DNA of 64,000 nucleotides from Streptomyces olivochromogenes (GTDB lineage: Bacteria; Actinomycetota; Actinomycetes; Streptomycetales; Streptomycetaceae), in NCBI RefSeq assembly GCF_001514115.1, contig NZ_KQ948452.1:124001-188000 (forward strand). Reading direction: 5' to 3'. The translations under genes and the position numbers were made by a program. Numbering within the stretch: the first letter of the stretch is position 1; the number at the start of each line of letters is the position of its first letter. The notes beneath the pieces were generated by a model, which searched no databases, had not been told where the DNA came from, and saw only the letters and a program-made list of their open reading frames with translations. This document shows positions 43,208 to 52,240 of the stretch, piece after piece.

Positions 43208-43494
43208 CCGCGGTCGCCGCTGGGGGTCGGCCGTTATTGGGACAGCCGTTCCGAGGCCCGGAGCTCACCTCACGGTCCCACGCGAGGTCCACCCCCACCC
43301 GGGCCGCGGAACGGCTGCCACCACCCCCCTCGGTGTGGACCGTGGTCGTACCGAAGTCCTCCACTCCAAGTGTGAAGCTCTGGTGGAGAAGCCACGAGCA
43401 TAAGCCCGCCACCGGCCCGAACGGTACGGAGATTCAGCTTCCGTTTGTGTAGGTTGAGCCGTTGACGAGCCGTCGACGAGCTGTCCGGGGCCCG
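43208..43494. other. Intergenic region between convergent genes
   Basis: No gene is recognised. CAGCCGTTCCG (about 43242) and its complement CGGAACGGCTG (about 43307) form a long-loop inverted repeat that could act as a terminator. A plus frame from 43237 is open but lacks a ribosome site. Confidence 0.4.
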
Positions 43495-44280
43495 TCAGCC
43501 ACGCCCGACATACGGCATCGCGGTGGCCAGTACCGTCGCGAACTGCACATTCGCCTCCAGCGGCAGCTCCGCCATGTGCCGCACCGTGCGTGCCACGTCC
43601 GCCACGTCCATCACCGGCTCGACCGCCGTCTCCCCGTTCGCCTGCAACGCTCCCGTCTGCATGCGCTCGGTCATGTCGGTCGCCGCGTTGCCGATGTCGA
43701 TCTGACCGCAGGCGATCCGGTACGGACGCCCGTCCAGGGACAGCGATTTGGTCAGCCCCGTCAGCGCGTGCTTGGTCGCCGTGTACGCCACCGACAGCGG
43801 GCGGGGCGTGTGCGCCGAGATCGAGCCGTTGTTGATGATCCGGCCGCCCTGCGGGTCCTGCTCCTTCATCTGCCGGTACGCGGCCTGCGCGCACAGGAAC
43901 GCGCCGTTGAGGTTCGTGTTCACGACGTGCTGCCATGCCTCGTACGGCAGTTCCTCGACCGGGACACCGCCGGGCCCGAACGTCCCCGCGTTGTTGAAGA
44001 GCAGGTCCAGCCGCCCGAAGCGCTCGCGCGCGGCGTCGAACAGGGCCGCCACGTCGTCGGGGCGCGAGACGTCGGTGCGTACGACGAGGGAGGGCGCCTC
44101 GGGGACGAGGGCGGCCGTCTCCTCCAGCGTCTCCGGCTTGCGTCCGGCGAGCGCCACCGACCAGCCGGTGCGCAGCAGTTCGACGGCCACCGCACGGCCG
44201 ATGCCGGAGCCCGCGCCGGTCACCACCGCGATCTTCGCCTGCGAGGCGGGCAGGGCGTTCGAGTCGTTGAGGGCATTCAT
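43495..44280 (-). CDS. SDR-family oxidoreductase
   Basis: 261 residues. [10 protein letters not shown] (21-30), NNAG (96-99), a Ser at 153/155 and Tyr166-x3-Lys170 are the classical SDR residues. Substrate unknown. It lies next to, but is separated from, a Gfo/Idh/MocA dehydrogenase; the two may be unrelated. The two genes share the 14-bp array at the downstream end of the dehydrogenase. Confidence 0.94.
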   Translation of the reverse strand: MNALNDSNALPASQAKIAVVTGAGSGIGRAVAVELLRTGWSVALAGRKPETLEETAALVPEAPSLVVRTDVSRPDDVAALFDAARERFGRLDLLFNNAGTFGPGGVPVEELPYEAWQHVVNTNLNGAFLCAQAAYRQMKEQDPQGGRIINNGSISAHTPRPLSVAYTATKHALTGLTKSLSLDGRPYRIACGQIDIGNAATDMTERMQTGALQANGETAVEPVMDVADVARTVRHMAELPLEANVQFATVLATAMPYVGRG

Positions 44281-44327
44281 GGGCCCGCAGCGTAATCGGG
44301 AGGGGCTGCCGTGCGGTGTCGGCGTCC

Positions 44328-44411
44328 TGGTCGGACCGTTCTGGTCGAATCGTCCTGGGCGGACCGTCTTGGGCGGACCGTTCTGGTCGGCCCCTCCTAG
44401 TCGGTCTCTCC
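44328..44411. repeat. 14-bp tandem array across the dehydrogenase stop codon
   Basis: Six imperfect 14-bp units (TGGTCGGACCGTTC-like) run from 44328 to 44411 and cover the stop codon of the minus-strand dehydrogenase (44397-44399). Confidence 0.85.
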
Positions 44412-45404
44412 GGGGTAGCGGACGCCGATCTGGGCGCGGATCGTGTCGAGCGTCCGCATCACGGCGAGGCTGCCGTCCAGGGGGACGAGCCGTGACTCCT
44501 TCTCGCCGGCCCGCAGGGCGCGCATCACCTCGGCGGCCTCGTGCTTGAGGCTGGTGCGCGGGCCGTGCGCCGGGTCGGCCGTGAACTCCTCGGGGTCGCG
44601 GCCGTCGCGGTGCAGCACGAGCCGGTCCGGGAAGAAGAAACCGCCCGGGACGTCGATGCGGCCCTCGGAACCGGTGACGGAAGCGGAGACGGGGGTGCCG
44701 CCGTTGACGGAGCAGTGCACCGAAGCGAGAGCGCCGCTCTCCCAGGTGAGCAGTGCTCCGGTCTGGAGATCGACGCCCTCGTCGGAGAGCACCGCTCTCG
44801 CGGTGATGCCCGAGGGCTCCCCGAGCAACAACTGAGCGAACGACACCGGATAGACGCCGAGATCGAGCAGCGCGCCACCGCCCTGCGCGGGGTCCCGCAG
44901 CCGGTGCGACGGCGGGAACGGGCCATTGATCCCGAAGTCGGCCTGAATCGTGCGGACTTCACCGATCACACCGTCGTCGACGAGACCCTTGAGCCGCCGG
45001 ACCAGCGGATTGCAGTACATCCACATGGCCTCCATCAGGAAGCGGTCGTGCTCCTTGGCGAGCGCGACGAGTTCCTCCGCCTCGCGCACGTTCAGCGTGA
45101 ACGCCTTCTCGCACAGCACATGGCGTCCCGCCTCCAGACACATCCCGGCGGCGACCCGGTGCGCCGAGTGCGGAGTGGCGACGTACACGACGTCGACGTC
45201 CTCGTCCGCCGCGAGCGAGGCCCAGTCCCCGTAGGCCCTCGGAATCCCGAACCGCTCGGCGAACGCCTTCGCCGAGGCGTCCGTCCGCGAGGCCACGGCC
45301 ACGACCTCGGCGTCCGGCATGTCCACCAGATCCGCCGTGAAGGCCGCCGCGATCCCGCCGGTCGCCAGAATCCCCCACCGCACCCGCTCGCCCACGCCCG
45401 TCAT
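44397..45404 (-). CDS. Gfo/Idh/MocA-family oxidoreductase
   Basis: ATG 45404 ([12 protein letters not shown]) is chosen over 45482. About 335 residues. The Rossmann stretch [10 protein letters not shown] and LCEKAF (a variant of EKP) carry the NAD(P) and active-site Lys; the substrate domain has [21 protein letters not shown]. It resembles dihydrodiol dehydrogenase-like and glucose-fructose oxidoreductase-like proteins. Substrate unknown. It is divergent from the Bcr/CflA exporter. Confidence 0.92.
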   Translation of the reverse strand: MTGVGERVRWGILATGGIAAAFTADLVDMPDAEVVAVASRTDASAKAFAERFGIPRAYGDWASLAADEDVDVVYVATPHSAHRVAAGMCLEAGRHVLCEKAFTLNVREAEELVALAKEHDRFLMEAMWMYCNPLVRRLKGLVDDGVIGEVRTIQADFGINGPFPPSHRLRDPAQGGGALLDLGVYPVSFAQLLLGEPSGITARAVLSDEGVDLQTGALLTWESGALASVHCSVNGGTPVSASVTGSEGRIDVPGGFFFPDRLVLHRDGRDPEEFTADPAHGPRTSLKHEAAEVMRALRAGEKESRLVPLDGSLAVMRTLDTIRAQIGVRYPGETD

Positions 45405-45514
45405 TCCCGGCCCTTCGCTCTGCCACTCGCTCTGCCACGTGAAGTTCTGTGACCCCGAACACTCCGTTCGAACTGAGAGCATAGGTGGCGGATTACTCGA
45501 AGAGGGAGGGGCTC

Positions 45515-46879
45515 ATGCCCGAGCGCGGGCACACCAGGCGGGACCCGAAGGGCACGGAGGCCCCGGAGGGGCACATACCGAACACGGCGGTGGCCGACGC
45601 ACCCGCGGTGGCCGACGCACCGGCGGCGCCCCAGGCGCCGGACCCCGGTGCACTCCGCCGCACCGGACTGCTCGTCACCCTGATCCTCGGCGGACTCACC
45701 GCCACGCCCCCGCTGTCGATGGACATGTACCTCCCGGCCCTGCCGGAGGTCACCCGCGCACTGCACGCCCCCGCCGCCACCGTCCAGCTCACGCTGACCG
45801 CCTGCCTCGCCGGGATGGCGCTCGGCCAGCTCGTCGTCGGACCGATGAGCGACAAATGGGGCCGCAGACGCCCGCTCCTCGTCGGCCTCGTCGTCTACGT
45901 CCTCGCCACCGCCCTGTGCGCCCTCGCCCCGAACGTCGAACTCCTCGTCGCCTTCCGCCTCGCCCAGGGCCTCGCGGGTGCGGCCGGCATCGTGATCGCG
46001 CGAGCCGTCGTACGCGACCTGTACGACGGCATGGCGATGGCCCGCTTCTTCTCCACCCTCATGCTGATCTCCGGCGTCGCCCCCGTCGTCGCGCCCCTCA
46101 TCGGCGGCCAGATCCTGCGCGCCACCGACTGGCGGGGCGTGTTCGTCCTCCTCACGGCGGTCGGCATCGCACTCACCGCGCTCGTCTGGCGGAAGCTCCC
46201 CGAGACCCTCGAGCCCGCGCAGCGCCACGGCGGCGGCGTCGGTGAGGCGCTGCGCGCCATGCGCGGACTGCTCGCCGACCGCGTCTTCACCGGCTACACG
46301 CTGGCGGGCGGGTTCGCCTTCGCGGCACTGTTCGCATACATCAGCGCCTCTCCTTTCGTGATCCAGGAGATCTACGGCGCCTCCCCGCAGACCTTCAGCC
46401 TGCTCTTCGGGATCAACTCCGTCGGCCTGGTGATCGTCGGCCAGATCAACGGCAAGATCCTCGTCGGCAGGGTCAGCCTCGACAAGGTCCTCGCGGTCGG
46501 CCTCGCCCTCATCGCCCTCGCCGCGACGGCGCTGCTCCTGCTGTCCACGGGCGTCTTCGGCAAGGCAGGACTCGTCCCGGTGGCCGCGGCCCTCTTCGTC
46601 CTCATGTCCGCCATGGGCCTCGCCATGCCCAACACCCAGGCGCTGGCCCTGATGCGGGTACGGCACGCGGCCGGTTCCGCGTCCGCGCTGCTCGGTACCT
46701 CCTCCTTCCTCATCGGCGCGATCGCCTCCCCGCTCGTCGGCATCGCCGGGGAACACACCGCGGTCCCGATGGCCGTCGTCCAACTGGCGGCGGTACTGGT
46801 GGCGATCGTCTTCTTCGTGGGACTGTGCCGTCCCTGGCAGACGGGACACACTGCGGACGGAAAGGCGGCGGGCAGCTGA
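45515..46879 (+). CDS. Bcr/CflA-family MFS drug exporter
   Basis: ATG 45515 follows GGGAGGGG; GTG 45485 is an alternative. About 454 residues with 12 predicted helices. TATPPLSMDMYLPALPEV is the Bcr/CflA signature and SDKWGRRRPLL is the MFS loop 2-3 motif. Members expel bicyclomycin, chloramphenicol, sulfonamides or similar. It overlaps or closely precedes the serine hydrolase gene, which may be co-expressed. Confidence 0.94.
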   Translation: MPERGHTRRDPKGTEAPEGHIPNTAVADAPAVADAPAAPQAPDPGALRRTGLLVTLILGGLTATPPLSMDMYLPALPEVTRALHAPAATVQLTLTACLAGMALGQLVVGPMSDKWGRRRPLLVGLVVYVLATALCALAPNVELLVAFRLAQGLAGAAGIVIARAVVRDLYDGMAMARFFSTLMLISGVAPVVAPLIGGQILRATDWRGVFVLLTAVGIALTALVWRKLPETLEPAQRHGGGVGEALRAMRGLLADRVFTGYTLAGGFAFAALFAYISASPFVIQEIYGASPQTFSLLFGINSVGLVIVGQINGKILVGRVSLDKVLAVGLALIALAATALLLLSTGVFGKAGLVPVAAALFVLMSAMGLAMPNTQALALMRVRHAAGSASALLGTSSFLIGAIASPLVGIAGEHTAVPMAVVQLAAVLVAIVFFVGLCRPWQTGHTADGKAAGS

Positions 46880-46896
46880 GCGCACCGAGACTGCGC

Positions 46897-48006
46897 GTGG
46901 ACACCCCGGAACGGGCCGGACTCGACCCGACGGAACTGCGCCACCTCGTACGGGACGTCCGCACGCTCACCCGTGGGCCGCGCCCCTGGACGGCGGGCCT
47001 CGTGCTGGTCGCGGGCCGCGGCCCGGTCATCGCCGTCGAGGAGGCGGCGGGCTGGGCTGTGCGCTACTCCTCGTACGACGAGAAGACCGACACCGGGGTC
47101 GAACTGCCGCCCGGGGACCGGCGGCCGATGACCGTCGACACCCCCTTCGACCTGGCCTCCCTCACCAAGCTGTTCACGGCGGTCGCCGCGGTGCAGCAGC
47201 TGGAGCGGGGCACGCTGGGGATCGACGCGCGGGTGGGGGCGTATCTGCCGGAGTTCCGCGCGGCCTCCGCCCACGACATCACCGTACGACAGCTGCTCAT
47301 GCACACCTCCGGGCTGCGCCCCGAACTCCCGCTGTGCGACTGCCCGGACGACGCGGCGCGCCTCGCCCTGCTGCGGGCCGAGGCCCCTTCGTCGCCGCCG
47401 GGCGAGTACGTCTACTCCGACCTGAACCCGCTCCTCCTCCAGCACGTCCTGGAACGCGTCACCGGCCGCACGCTCGACGTCCTCGTCCGCGACGGGATCA
47501 CCCGGCCGCTCGGGATGACCGCCACGTCCTTCGGGCCGTGCGCGGGGGCGGCGGCGACCGAGGACCAGCGGCGGCCGTGGGGCAAGGCGGACCGGGGGAT
47601 GCTGCGGGGGGTCGTGCACGACGAGAACGCCTGGGCGCTCGGTGGGGTGGCCGGGCATGCGGGCCTCTTCTCCACGGCCCACGACCTGGCGATCTTCTGC
47701 AGGACCCTCCTCGCGGGCGGCTCCTACGGCCCCGCCCGCATCCTCGGCCCCGACCTCGTCGAGCTGATGCTCACCCCGCCGGGCCTCGGCTTCGCCGTCG
47801 ACCAGCCCTGGTTCATGGGTGCGCTGGCCGGGCGGGGCGCCGCGGGGCACACCGGTTTCACCGGTACGTCCCTCGTACTGGACCCCGCGACGGACACGTT
47901 CCTGGTGCTCCTCGCGAACACGGTGCATCCCCGCCGACGCGCGCCGGACAGCGCGCCCCGGGCGGAGGCGGGGACGCGGCTGGCGCGGGCGGTACGGGGA
48001 GCGTGA
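46897..48006 (+). CDS. Serine hydrolase (class C beta-lactamase-like)
   Basis: GTG 46897 is tentative, as the in-frame GTG 46825 would overlap the exporter by 55 nt. About 369 residues. Ser88-L-T-Lys91, Tyr173-S-D, and HTG (318-320) form the serine beta-lactamase/DD-peptidase catalytic set. No signal peptide is evident at this start, so it may be cytoplasmic, as in EstB-like esterases. Substrate unknown. Confidence 0.9.
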   Translation: MDTPERAGLDPTELRHLVRDVRTLTRGPRPWTAGLVLVAGRGPVIAVEEAAGWAVRYSSYDEKTDTGVELPPGDRRPMTVDTPFDLASLTKLFTAVAAVQQLERGTLGIDARVGAYLPEFRAASAHDITVRQLLMHTSGLRPELPLCDCPDDAARLALLRAEAPSSPPGEYVYSDLNPLLLQHVLERVTGRTLDVLVRDGITRPLGMTATSFGPCAGAAATEDQRRPWGKADRGMLRGVVHDENAWALGGVAGHAGLFSTAHDLAIFCRTLLAGGSYGPARILGPDLVELMLTPPGLGFAVDQPWFMGALAGRGAAGHTGFTGTSLVLDPATDTFLVLLANTVHPRRRAPDSAPRAEAGTRLARAVRGA

Positions 48007-48049
48007 GCGGGGGTTCTGTTCACTGCGGGTGCGTCGTGGCTGGGCGGTA

Positions 48050-48240
48050 GTTGTTTGGCTGCGGGCCGGTGGGGGCTGGTCGCGCAGTTCCCCGCGCCCC
48101 TCAGAAGCGCTGGCGCGCATCTTTCAGCCCGTCCGGCGTTTGAGGACGAGGCCGTTCAGGCCGATCGGGGGTTTGGGGGCGGAGCCCCCAAGTGAGGATG
48201 GGACGGGTAGGGGCGGCGGGGGCGGGAGACCCGTTGCGGC
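48050..48240. repeat. Dispersed Streptomyces intergenic repeat
   Basis: This carries the block GGTCGCGCAGTTCCCCGCGCCCC (48079-48101), then GCGCATCTTTCAGCCCGTCCGG and GTTTGAGGACGAGG, and the GGGGGCGGAGCCCCC hairpin. The same modules recur at 50330-50520 and 63670-64000. It is noncoding, probably a mobile-like or RNA-structure repeat. It fills the gap between the hydrolase and rsm22 genes. Confidence 0.85.
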
Positions 48241-48257
48241 GACCGTAGAATCGGCGG

Positions 48258-49253
48258 GTGAACGTCCCCGTACATCCCGCCGAGACCCTGCGTACCGCCC
48301 TCGCCGGACTCCTCGACGGCCTCCCGCCGAAGGCGGCCACACAGGCGGTCGACCGGCTGATCGCGAACTACCGGGGAACGACCCCCACCCACACCCCGGT
48401 CCTCCGCGACCGCTCGGACGTGGTCGCGTACGCCGCCTACCGCATGCCGGCGACATTCGAGGCAGTGCGATCGGCGCTGGAGGCGTTCGCGGACACGGTC
48501 CCGGAGTGGACGCCGGCGAGCCACGTGGACGTCGGCGGCGGCACGGGCGCCGCGACCTGGGCGGTGAACGCGACCTGGGCGGGCGCCCGCCCCGTGACCG
48601 TGCTCGACTGGGCCGAGCCCGCCCTCGCGCTGGGTCGCGAGATCGCCGCGGCGAACCCGGAACTGAAGTCCGCCGAATGGCACCGCTCTCGTATCGGATC
48701 GGCGCTCACCATCGAGAGCACTGATCTCGTCACCGTCTCCTACGTCCTCGGCGAGCTCACCGACGCCGACCGCGCCTCCGTCGTGACCGCCGCCGCGACC
48801 GCCGCCCAGGCCGTCGTGATCATCGAGCCCGGTACGCCCGACGGCTACACGCGCGTCATCGAGGCGCGGGACCGTCTGATCACCGCCGGGTTCCACGTCG
48901 CCGCCCCCTGCCCGCACAGCGCGGCCTGCCCGATCGTCCCCGGCGAGGACTGGTGCCACTTCTCCGCCCGGGTCGCGCGTTCCTCCCTGCACCGTCAGGT
49001 CAAGGGCGGCTCCCTGCCCTACGAGGACGAGAAGTTCAGCTACGTCGCCGCCACCCGCTTCCCGCCGGCCCCGGCCCCCTCCCGCGTCGTACGCAAGCCG
49101 CAGATCCGCAAGGGCCAGGTACTCCTGGACCTGTGCGGCCCCGACGAGGCCCTGCACCGCGAGACGGTGACCAAGCGTCACGGGCCGCTGTACCGGGCGG
49201 CCCGCGACGCGGACTGGGGCGACGCCTGGCCACCGCCGCCCACGGAGGACTAG
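48258..49253 (+). CDS. Rsm22-family small ribosomal subunit protein
   Basis: 331 residues from GTG 48258. A SAM-binding loop VDVGGGTGAATW (90-101) is followed by a Cys set, CPHSAACP (218, 224) and WCHF (233), with a fourth Cys in LDLCGPDE. In mitochondrial METTL17/Rsm22 these ligands hold a 4Fe-4S cluster and the protein assists small-subunit maturation. The bacterial function is inferred from that. It is convergent with the ddaH-like gene, separated by an 8-bp array. Confidence 0.93.
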   Translation: MNVPVHPAETLRTALAGLLDGLPPKAATQAVDRLIANYRGTTPTHTPVLRDRSDVVAYAAYRMPATFEAVRSALEAFADTVPEWTPASHVDVGGGTGAATWAVNATWAGARPVTVLDWAEPALALGREIAAANPELKSAEWHRSRIGSALTIESTDLVTVSYVLGELTDADRASVVTAAATAAQAVVIIEPGTPDGYTRVIEARDRLITAGFHVAAPCPHSAACPIVPGEDWCHFSARVARSSLHRQVKGGSLPYEDEKFSYVAATRFPPAPAPSRVVRKPQIRKGQVLLDLCGPDEALHRETVTKRHGPLYRAARDADWGDAWPPPPTED

Positions 49254-49262
49254 CAGCCGGAG

Positions 49263-49350
49263 CTCAGCACCTCAGCACCTCGGCTCCTCAGCACCTCAGC
49301 TCCTCGGCTCCTCGGCTCCTCCGCTCCTCCGCTCCTCAACACCTCAGCTC
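49263..49350. repeat. 8-bp tandem array (eleven copies) across the ddaH stop codon
   Basis: Eleven contiguous 8-bp units (CTCAGCAC, CTCGGCTC and variants) run from 49263 to 49350. They start 9 bp after the rsm22 stop and cover the stop codon of the convergent dimethylargininase gene (49336-49338). Confidence 0.93.
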
Positions 49351-50157
49351 CTGTGTGCAGCACTTCACGCTGCCGCCGCCCTTGAGGAGCTCGCTCAGGT
49401 CGATGCCGACGGGCTCGAAGCCGCGTTCCCGCAGCGGACCGAGGAGCCCCGTCGCTGCCTGCGGCAGCAGCACGTGCAGGCCGTCCGAGACCGCGTTGAG
49501 GCCGAACGCGGCGGCATCCTCGGCACCGGCGACCAGCGCGTCGGGGAACAGTCGCCGCAGCACCTCCCGGCTGCCGGGGGAGAAGGCGGGCGGGTAGTAC
49601 ATGACCTCGTCCGTCGTGTCGTCGAGGACGGCGAGGGCGGTGTCGAGGTGGTAGTAGCGGGGGTCGACCAGGTCGAGCCCGATCACCGGTCGCGCGAAGA
49701 ACTCCTGGGCCTCGCCGTGCGAGAGGGGGCTCGCGCGAAAGCCACGGCCGGCGAGTACGTAGGAGGCGGTGACCGCGAAGTCGCCCTCGCCCTCGTTGAC
49801 GTGGACCGGCTCGTGGACGTGCGGGAAGCCGTGCGCGCGGAACCACTCCAGGTGGGCCGCCGCCTCCGGTTCGCGCTCGCGGTGCGCGAAGCGGGCGCCC
49901 AGTACCCGGCCGTCGACGACCGTCGCCCCGTTCGCGGCGAAGACCATGTCCGGCAGGCCGGGGCGCGGGGTGAGTTCCTCGACCGTGTGGCCGAGCGCGA
50001 GGTAACGGCTGCGCAGGTCCTCCCACTGGGCGACGGCGAGCGGCACGTCGACCGGCTTGGCGGGGTTCATCCACGGGTTGATGGCGTAGGTGACGTCGAA
50101 GTGTGCGGGTGGGCACATCAGATAGCGCCGGGGTGTGGCGCGGCGGGGAGGCTGCAA
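49336..50157 (-). CDS. ddaH: Dimethylargininase (DDAH-like amidinotransferase-fold hydrolase)
   Basis: TTG 50157 is preferred because GAGGAG lies 6 nt upstream; ATG 50118 would remove 13 residues that look like part of the fold. 273 residues. His170 in YYHLDTAL and the C-terminal GGGSVKCC (Cys266/267) supply the His-Cys catalytic pair of the pentein fold; EGEGDF (123-128) holds the acidic residue. The usual reaction is hydrolysis of dimethylarginine to citrulline and dimethylamine. Some relatives act on other guanidino compounds, so substrate needs proof. Its 3' end is made of an 8-bp array. Confidence 0.88.
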   Translation of the reverse strand: MQPPRRATPRRYLMCPPAHFDVTYAINPWMNPAKPVDVPLAVAQWEDLRSRYLALGHTVEELTPRPGLPDMVFAANGATVVDGRVLGARFAHREREPEAAAHLEWFRAHGFPHVHEPVHVNEGEGDFAVTASYVLAGRGFRASPLSHGEAQEFFARPVIGLDLVDPRYYHLDTALAVLDDTTDEVMYYPPAFSPGSREVLRRLFPDALVAGAEDAAAFGLNAVSDGLHVLLPQAATGLLGPLRERGFEPVGIDLSELLKGGGSVKCCTQELRC

Positions 50158-50561
50158 GGAGGGCTCCTCACGTACCGCAGGGGCAGGTGATGCCCATGGT
50201 GCGGTCCGCGGGGCCCGTCGGCCCCCTGGCGAACGGGTGGACTTCGCGGGGCCACGACGGTTCTCGCCCCCGCCGCCCCTACCCGTCCCGTCCGTACCTG
50301 GGGGCTGCACCCCCAGACCCCCGGGTGGGTTCGTCGGCTGCGGGCCGGTGGGGGCCGATCGCGCAGTTCCCCGCGCCCCTGGGGGGCCGGGGCTGCGCCC
50401 CAGGCCCCCCATCGGCCTGACGGCCTCGTCTTCAGACGCCGGACGGGCTGAAAGATGCGCACCGGCGCTCTTGAGGGGCGCGGGGAACTGCGCGCCCAGC
50501 CCCCACCGGCCCGCAGCCGGTCACGAGACGCCCCGTCTTGTCATCCTGTTAGATTCGCCCC
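50158..50561. other. Intergenic region with inverted pair of the dispersed repeat
   Basis: A 404-bp gap holding the promoters of ddaH and tetR. Two copies of the repeat core, GCGCAGTTCCCCGCGCCCCT (50361-50380) and its complement (50474-50493), plus flanks to about 45 bp each, form arms of a long inverted repeat around the GGGGCTGCGCCCC hairpin. No coding sequence is recognised. Confidence 0.7.
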
Positions 50562-51227
50562 ATGGCCCACACGCCCCGCCCCGCCGCCAAACCCACCCCC
50601 GCCAAACCCACCCCTGCCAAACCCACCCCCGACTCCACCCGCCGCAGCGAGAAGTCCCGTCGGGCGATCTTCGACGCCGCCCTCGCCCTCGTCGGCGAGG
50701 TCGGCTACCCCAAGACCACGGTCGAGGGCATCGCCGCCCGCGCGGGCGTCGGCAAGCAGACGATCTACCGGTGGTGGCCCTCGAAGGCCGCGGTGCTGCT
50801 GGACGCCTTCATGGACCTCGGCGAGCGGACCGCTCGTGAGGCGGGCCACGAGTCGTATGACATCCCCGACACCGGCGATCTCGCGGCCGACCTCAAGCAG
50901 GTCCTGCGCGCCACCGTCGACGAACTGCTGGACCCCAGGTTCGAGATCCCCGCCCGCGCCCTGGCCGCCGAAGGCCTCGTCAACGAACCGCTCGGCGCCG
51001 AGTTCGTGGCGGGGCTCCTCGAACCCCAGCTCCAGCTCTACGTGAAGCGGCTGCGGTCCGCCCAGGACAAGGGCGACCTGCGCCCGGACATCGACCCCCG
51101 CATCGCCCTGGAACTCTTCGTCTCCCCGCTCGCGCAGCGCTGGCTCCAGCACACCGGTCCCATCTCGTACGCGTATACGGACACCCTCGTCGACTACGCG
51201 CTGTACGGCCTCGCTCCACGGGGATGA
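50562..51227 (+). CDS. TetR/AcrR-family transcriptional regulator
   Basis: 221 residues. A Pro/Lys-rich N-terminal extension (KPTPA x3 from a 15-bp array at 50586-50630) precedes the TetR HTH (IFDAALALVGEVGYPKTTVE, GKQTIYRWWPSKAAV). The C-terminal ligand domain is unassigned. Targets are unknown; it lies between the repeat block and a primase gene. Confidence 0.93.
   Translation: MAHTPRPAAKPTPAKPTPAKPTPDSTRRSEKSRRAIFDAALALVGEVGYPKTTVEGIAARAGVGKQTIYRWWPSKAAVLLDAFMDLGERTAREAGHESYDIPDTGDLAADLKQVLRATVDELLDPRFEIPARALAAEGLVNEPLGAEFVAGLLEPQLQLYVKRLRSAQDKGDLRPDIDPRIALELFVSPLAQRWLQHTGPISYAYTDTLVDYALYGLAPRG
50586..50630. repeat. 15-bp tandem array at the 5' end of the tetR gene
   Basis: Three units of GCCAAACCCACCCCC, in frame, encode AKPTP repeats before the TetR helix-turn-helix. 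Confidence 0.9.
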
Positions 51228-51429
51228 ATCATGCCAAAGCGCCCCGGATGGGGGGCTCTGTCCATTCGGGGCGCAGGAGGGTGGGACCATAGAGGTTGTC
51301 GAAGGCGTTCGTCGGCACGATTGGTTGAGAACGTGAACGCGAATGACGTGAACGCGATGAACGTGAACGTGATGGACGTGGACGCCGCGACACGACCGCT
51401 GTCGGCACAACTGCTTGGCTAGGGGATTG
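51228..51429. repeat. Short repeat block upstream of the primase/polymerase gene
   Basis: Four imperfect copies of a roughly 15-bp unit (GACGTGAACGCGAT-like) run from about 51328 to 51391. The rest of the 202-bp gap shows no gene. Confidence 0.6.
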
Positions 51430-52170
51430 ATGAGCGCAGAGTTCGGCCGCCGCTCCGGTGCGCAGGGCAGGATCTCCCAGTGGCTGCGTGGTCGCCGTCC
51501 GAAGGGTGCGACAGAGATCGCTGCCGACGGCGGCCGTGAGGCCCTGCTGATCGCCGCTGCCGCCGCGGGGCTGCCGCTCGCGCAGGCCGCGTACCCCTCC
51601 GGCTACCGCTGTTCCTGTGACCGCGTCGGCTGTCCCACCCCCGCGCGCCACCCCGTCTCCTTCGCCTGGCAGACCCAGTCCACGACCGACCGCGCCCAGA
51701 TCGAGCGGTGGGTCCGGCATCAGCCGCAGGCCAACTTCATCACCGCGACCGGCATGGTGCACGACGTCCTCGACGTGCCCGTGGACGCGGGCCGCAAGGC
51801 GCTGGAGCGGCTGCTCGCCTCAGGTGTGGAGGTGGGGCCCGTCGCGCAGAGCGGTGACGGCCGCATGTTCTTCTTCACACTCACCCGCGGTACGCCCGAG
51901 GACGAGGACGAGTGGTGGCCGTGCGAGCTGGACTCGCACCCCGAGACGACGGACGAGCACCCCGGTCTGCGCTGGCACTGCCGAGGCTCGTACGTCCTCG
52001 TGCCGCCGGCCCAGCTCCCCGGTGGTCTGACGGTCGACTGGGTACGGGGCCCGGAACACCCCCTCCCCGACCCCCTGAGCCTGCTCGAGGCCCTGACGGA
52101 CGCCTGCGCCCGTTACGTGGGCGAGAACGAGTCGGACGACCAGCTGGCAGCCTGGCCCCACCGCAACTAG
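51430..52170 (+). CDS. Bifunctional DNA primase/polymerase (prim-pol) family protein
   Basis: ATG 51430, 246 residues. A short Arg-rich N-terminus precedes the prim-pol region with RCSCDRVGCPTPARHPVSFA, DRAQIERWVRHQPQANFITA, LDVPVDAGRKALERL and the C-terminal GSYVLVPPAQ. The first Cys-rich stretch resembles the family zinc motif. No helicase domain is attached, unlike plasmid or phage prim-pols, so it may be a chromosomal solo copy. The classical catalytic DxD is not obvious: DVPVD (108-112 region) may replace it. Confidence 0.88.
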   Translation: MSAEFGRRSGAQGRISQWLRGRRPKGATEIAADGGREALLIAAAAAGLPLAQAAYPSGYRCSCDRVGCPTPARHPVSFAWQTQSTTDRAQIERWVRHQPQANFITATGMVHDVLDVPVDAGRKALERLLASGVEVGPVAQSGDGRMFFFTLTRGTPEDEDEWWPCELDSHPETTDEHPGLRWHCRGSYVLVPPAQLPGGLTVDWVRGPEHPLPDPLSLLEALTDACARYVGENESDDQLAAWPHRN

Positions 52171-52199
52171 TCCACCGAACCTGGCCATCGCGACTGGCC

Positions 52200-52229
52200 C
52201 ACCGGAACCGGCCTCACCGGAACCGGCCG
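52200..52229. repeat. 15-bp tandem repeat near the prim-pol stop codon
   Basis: CACCGGAACCGGCC(T/G) occurs twice (52200-52214, 52215-52229), with a degenerate copy near 52173, between the convergent prim-pol and lipoprotein stops. Confidence 0.8.
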
Positions 52230-52240
52230 AGCCTCCCCGG

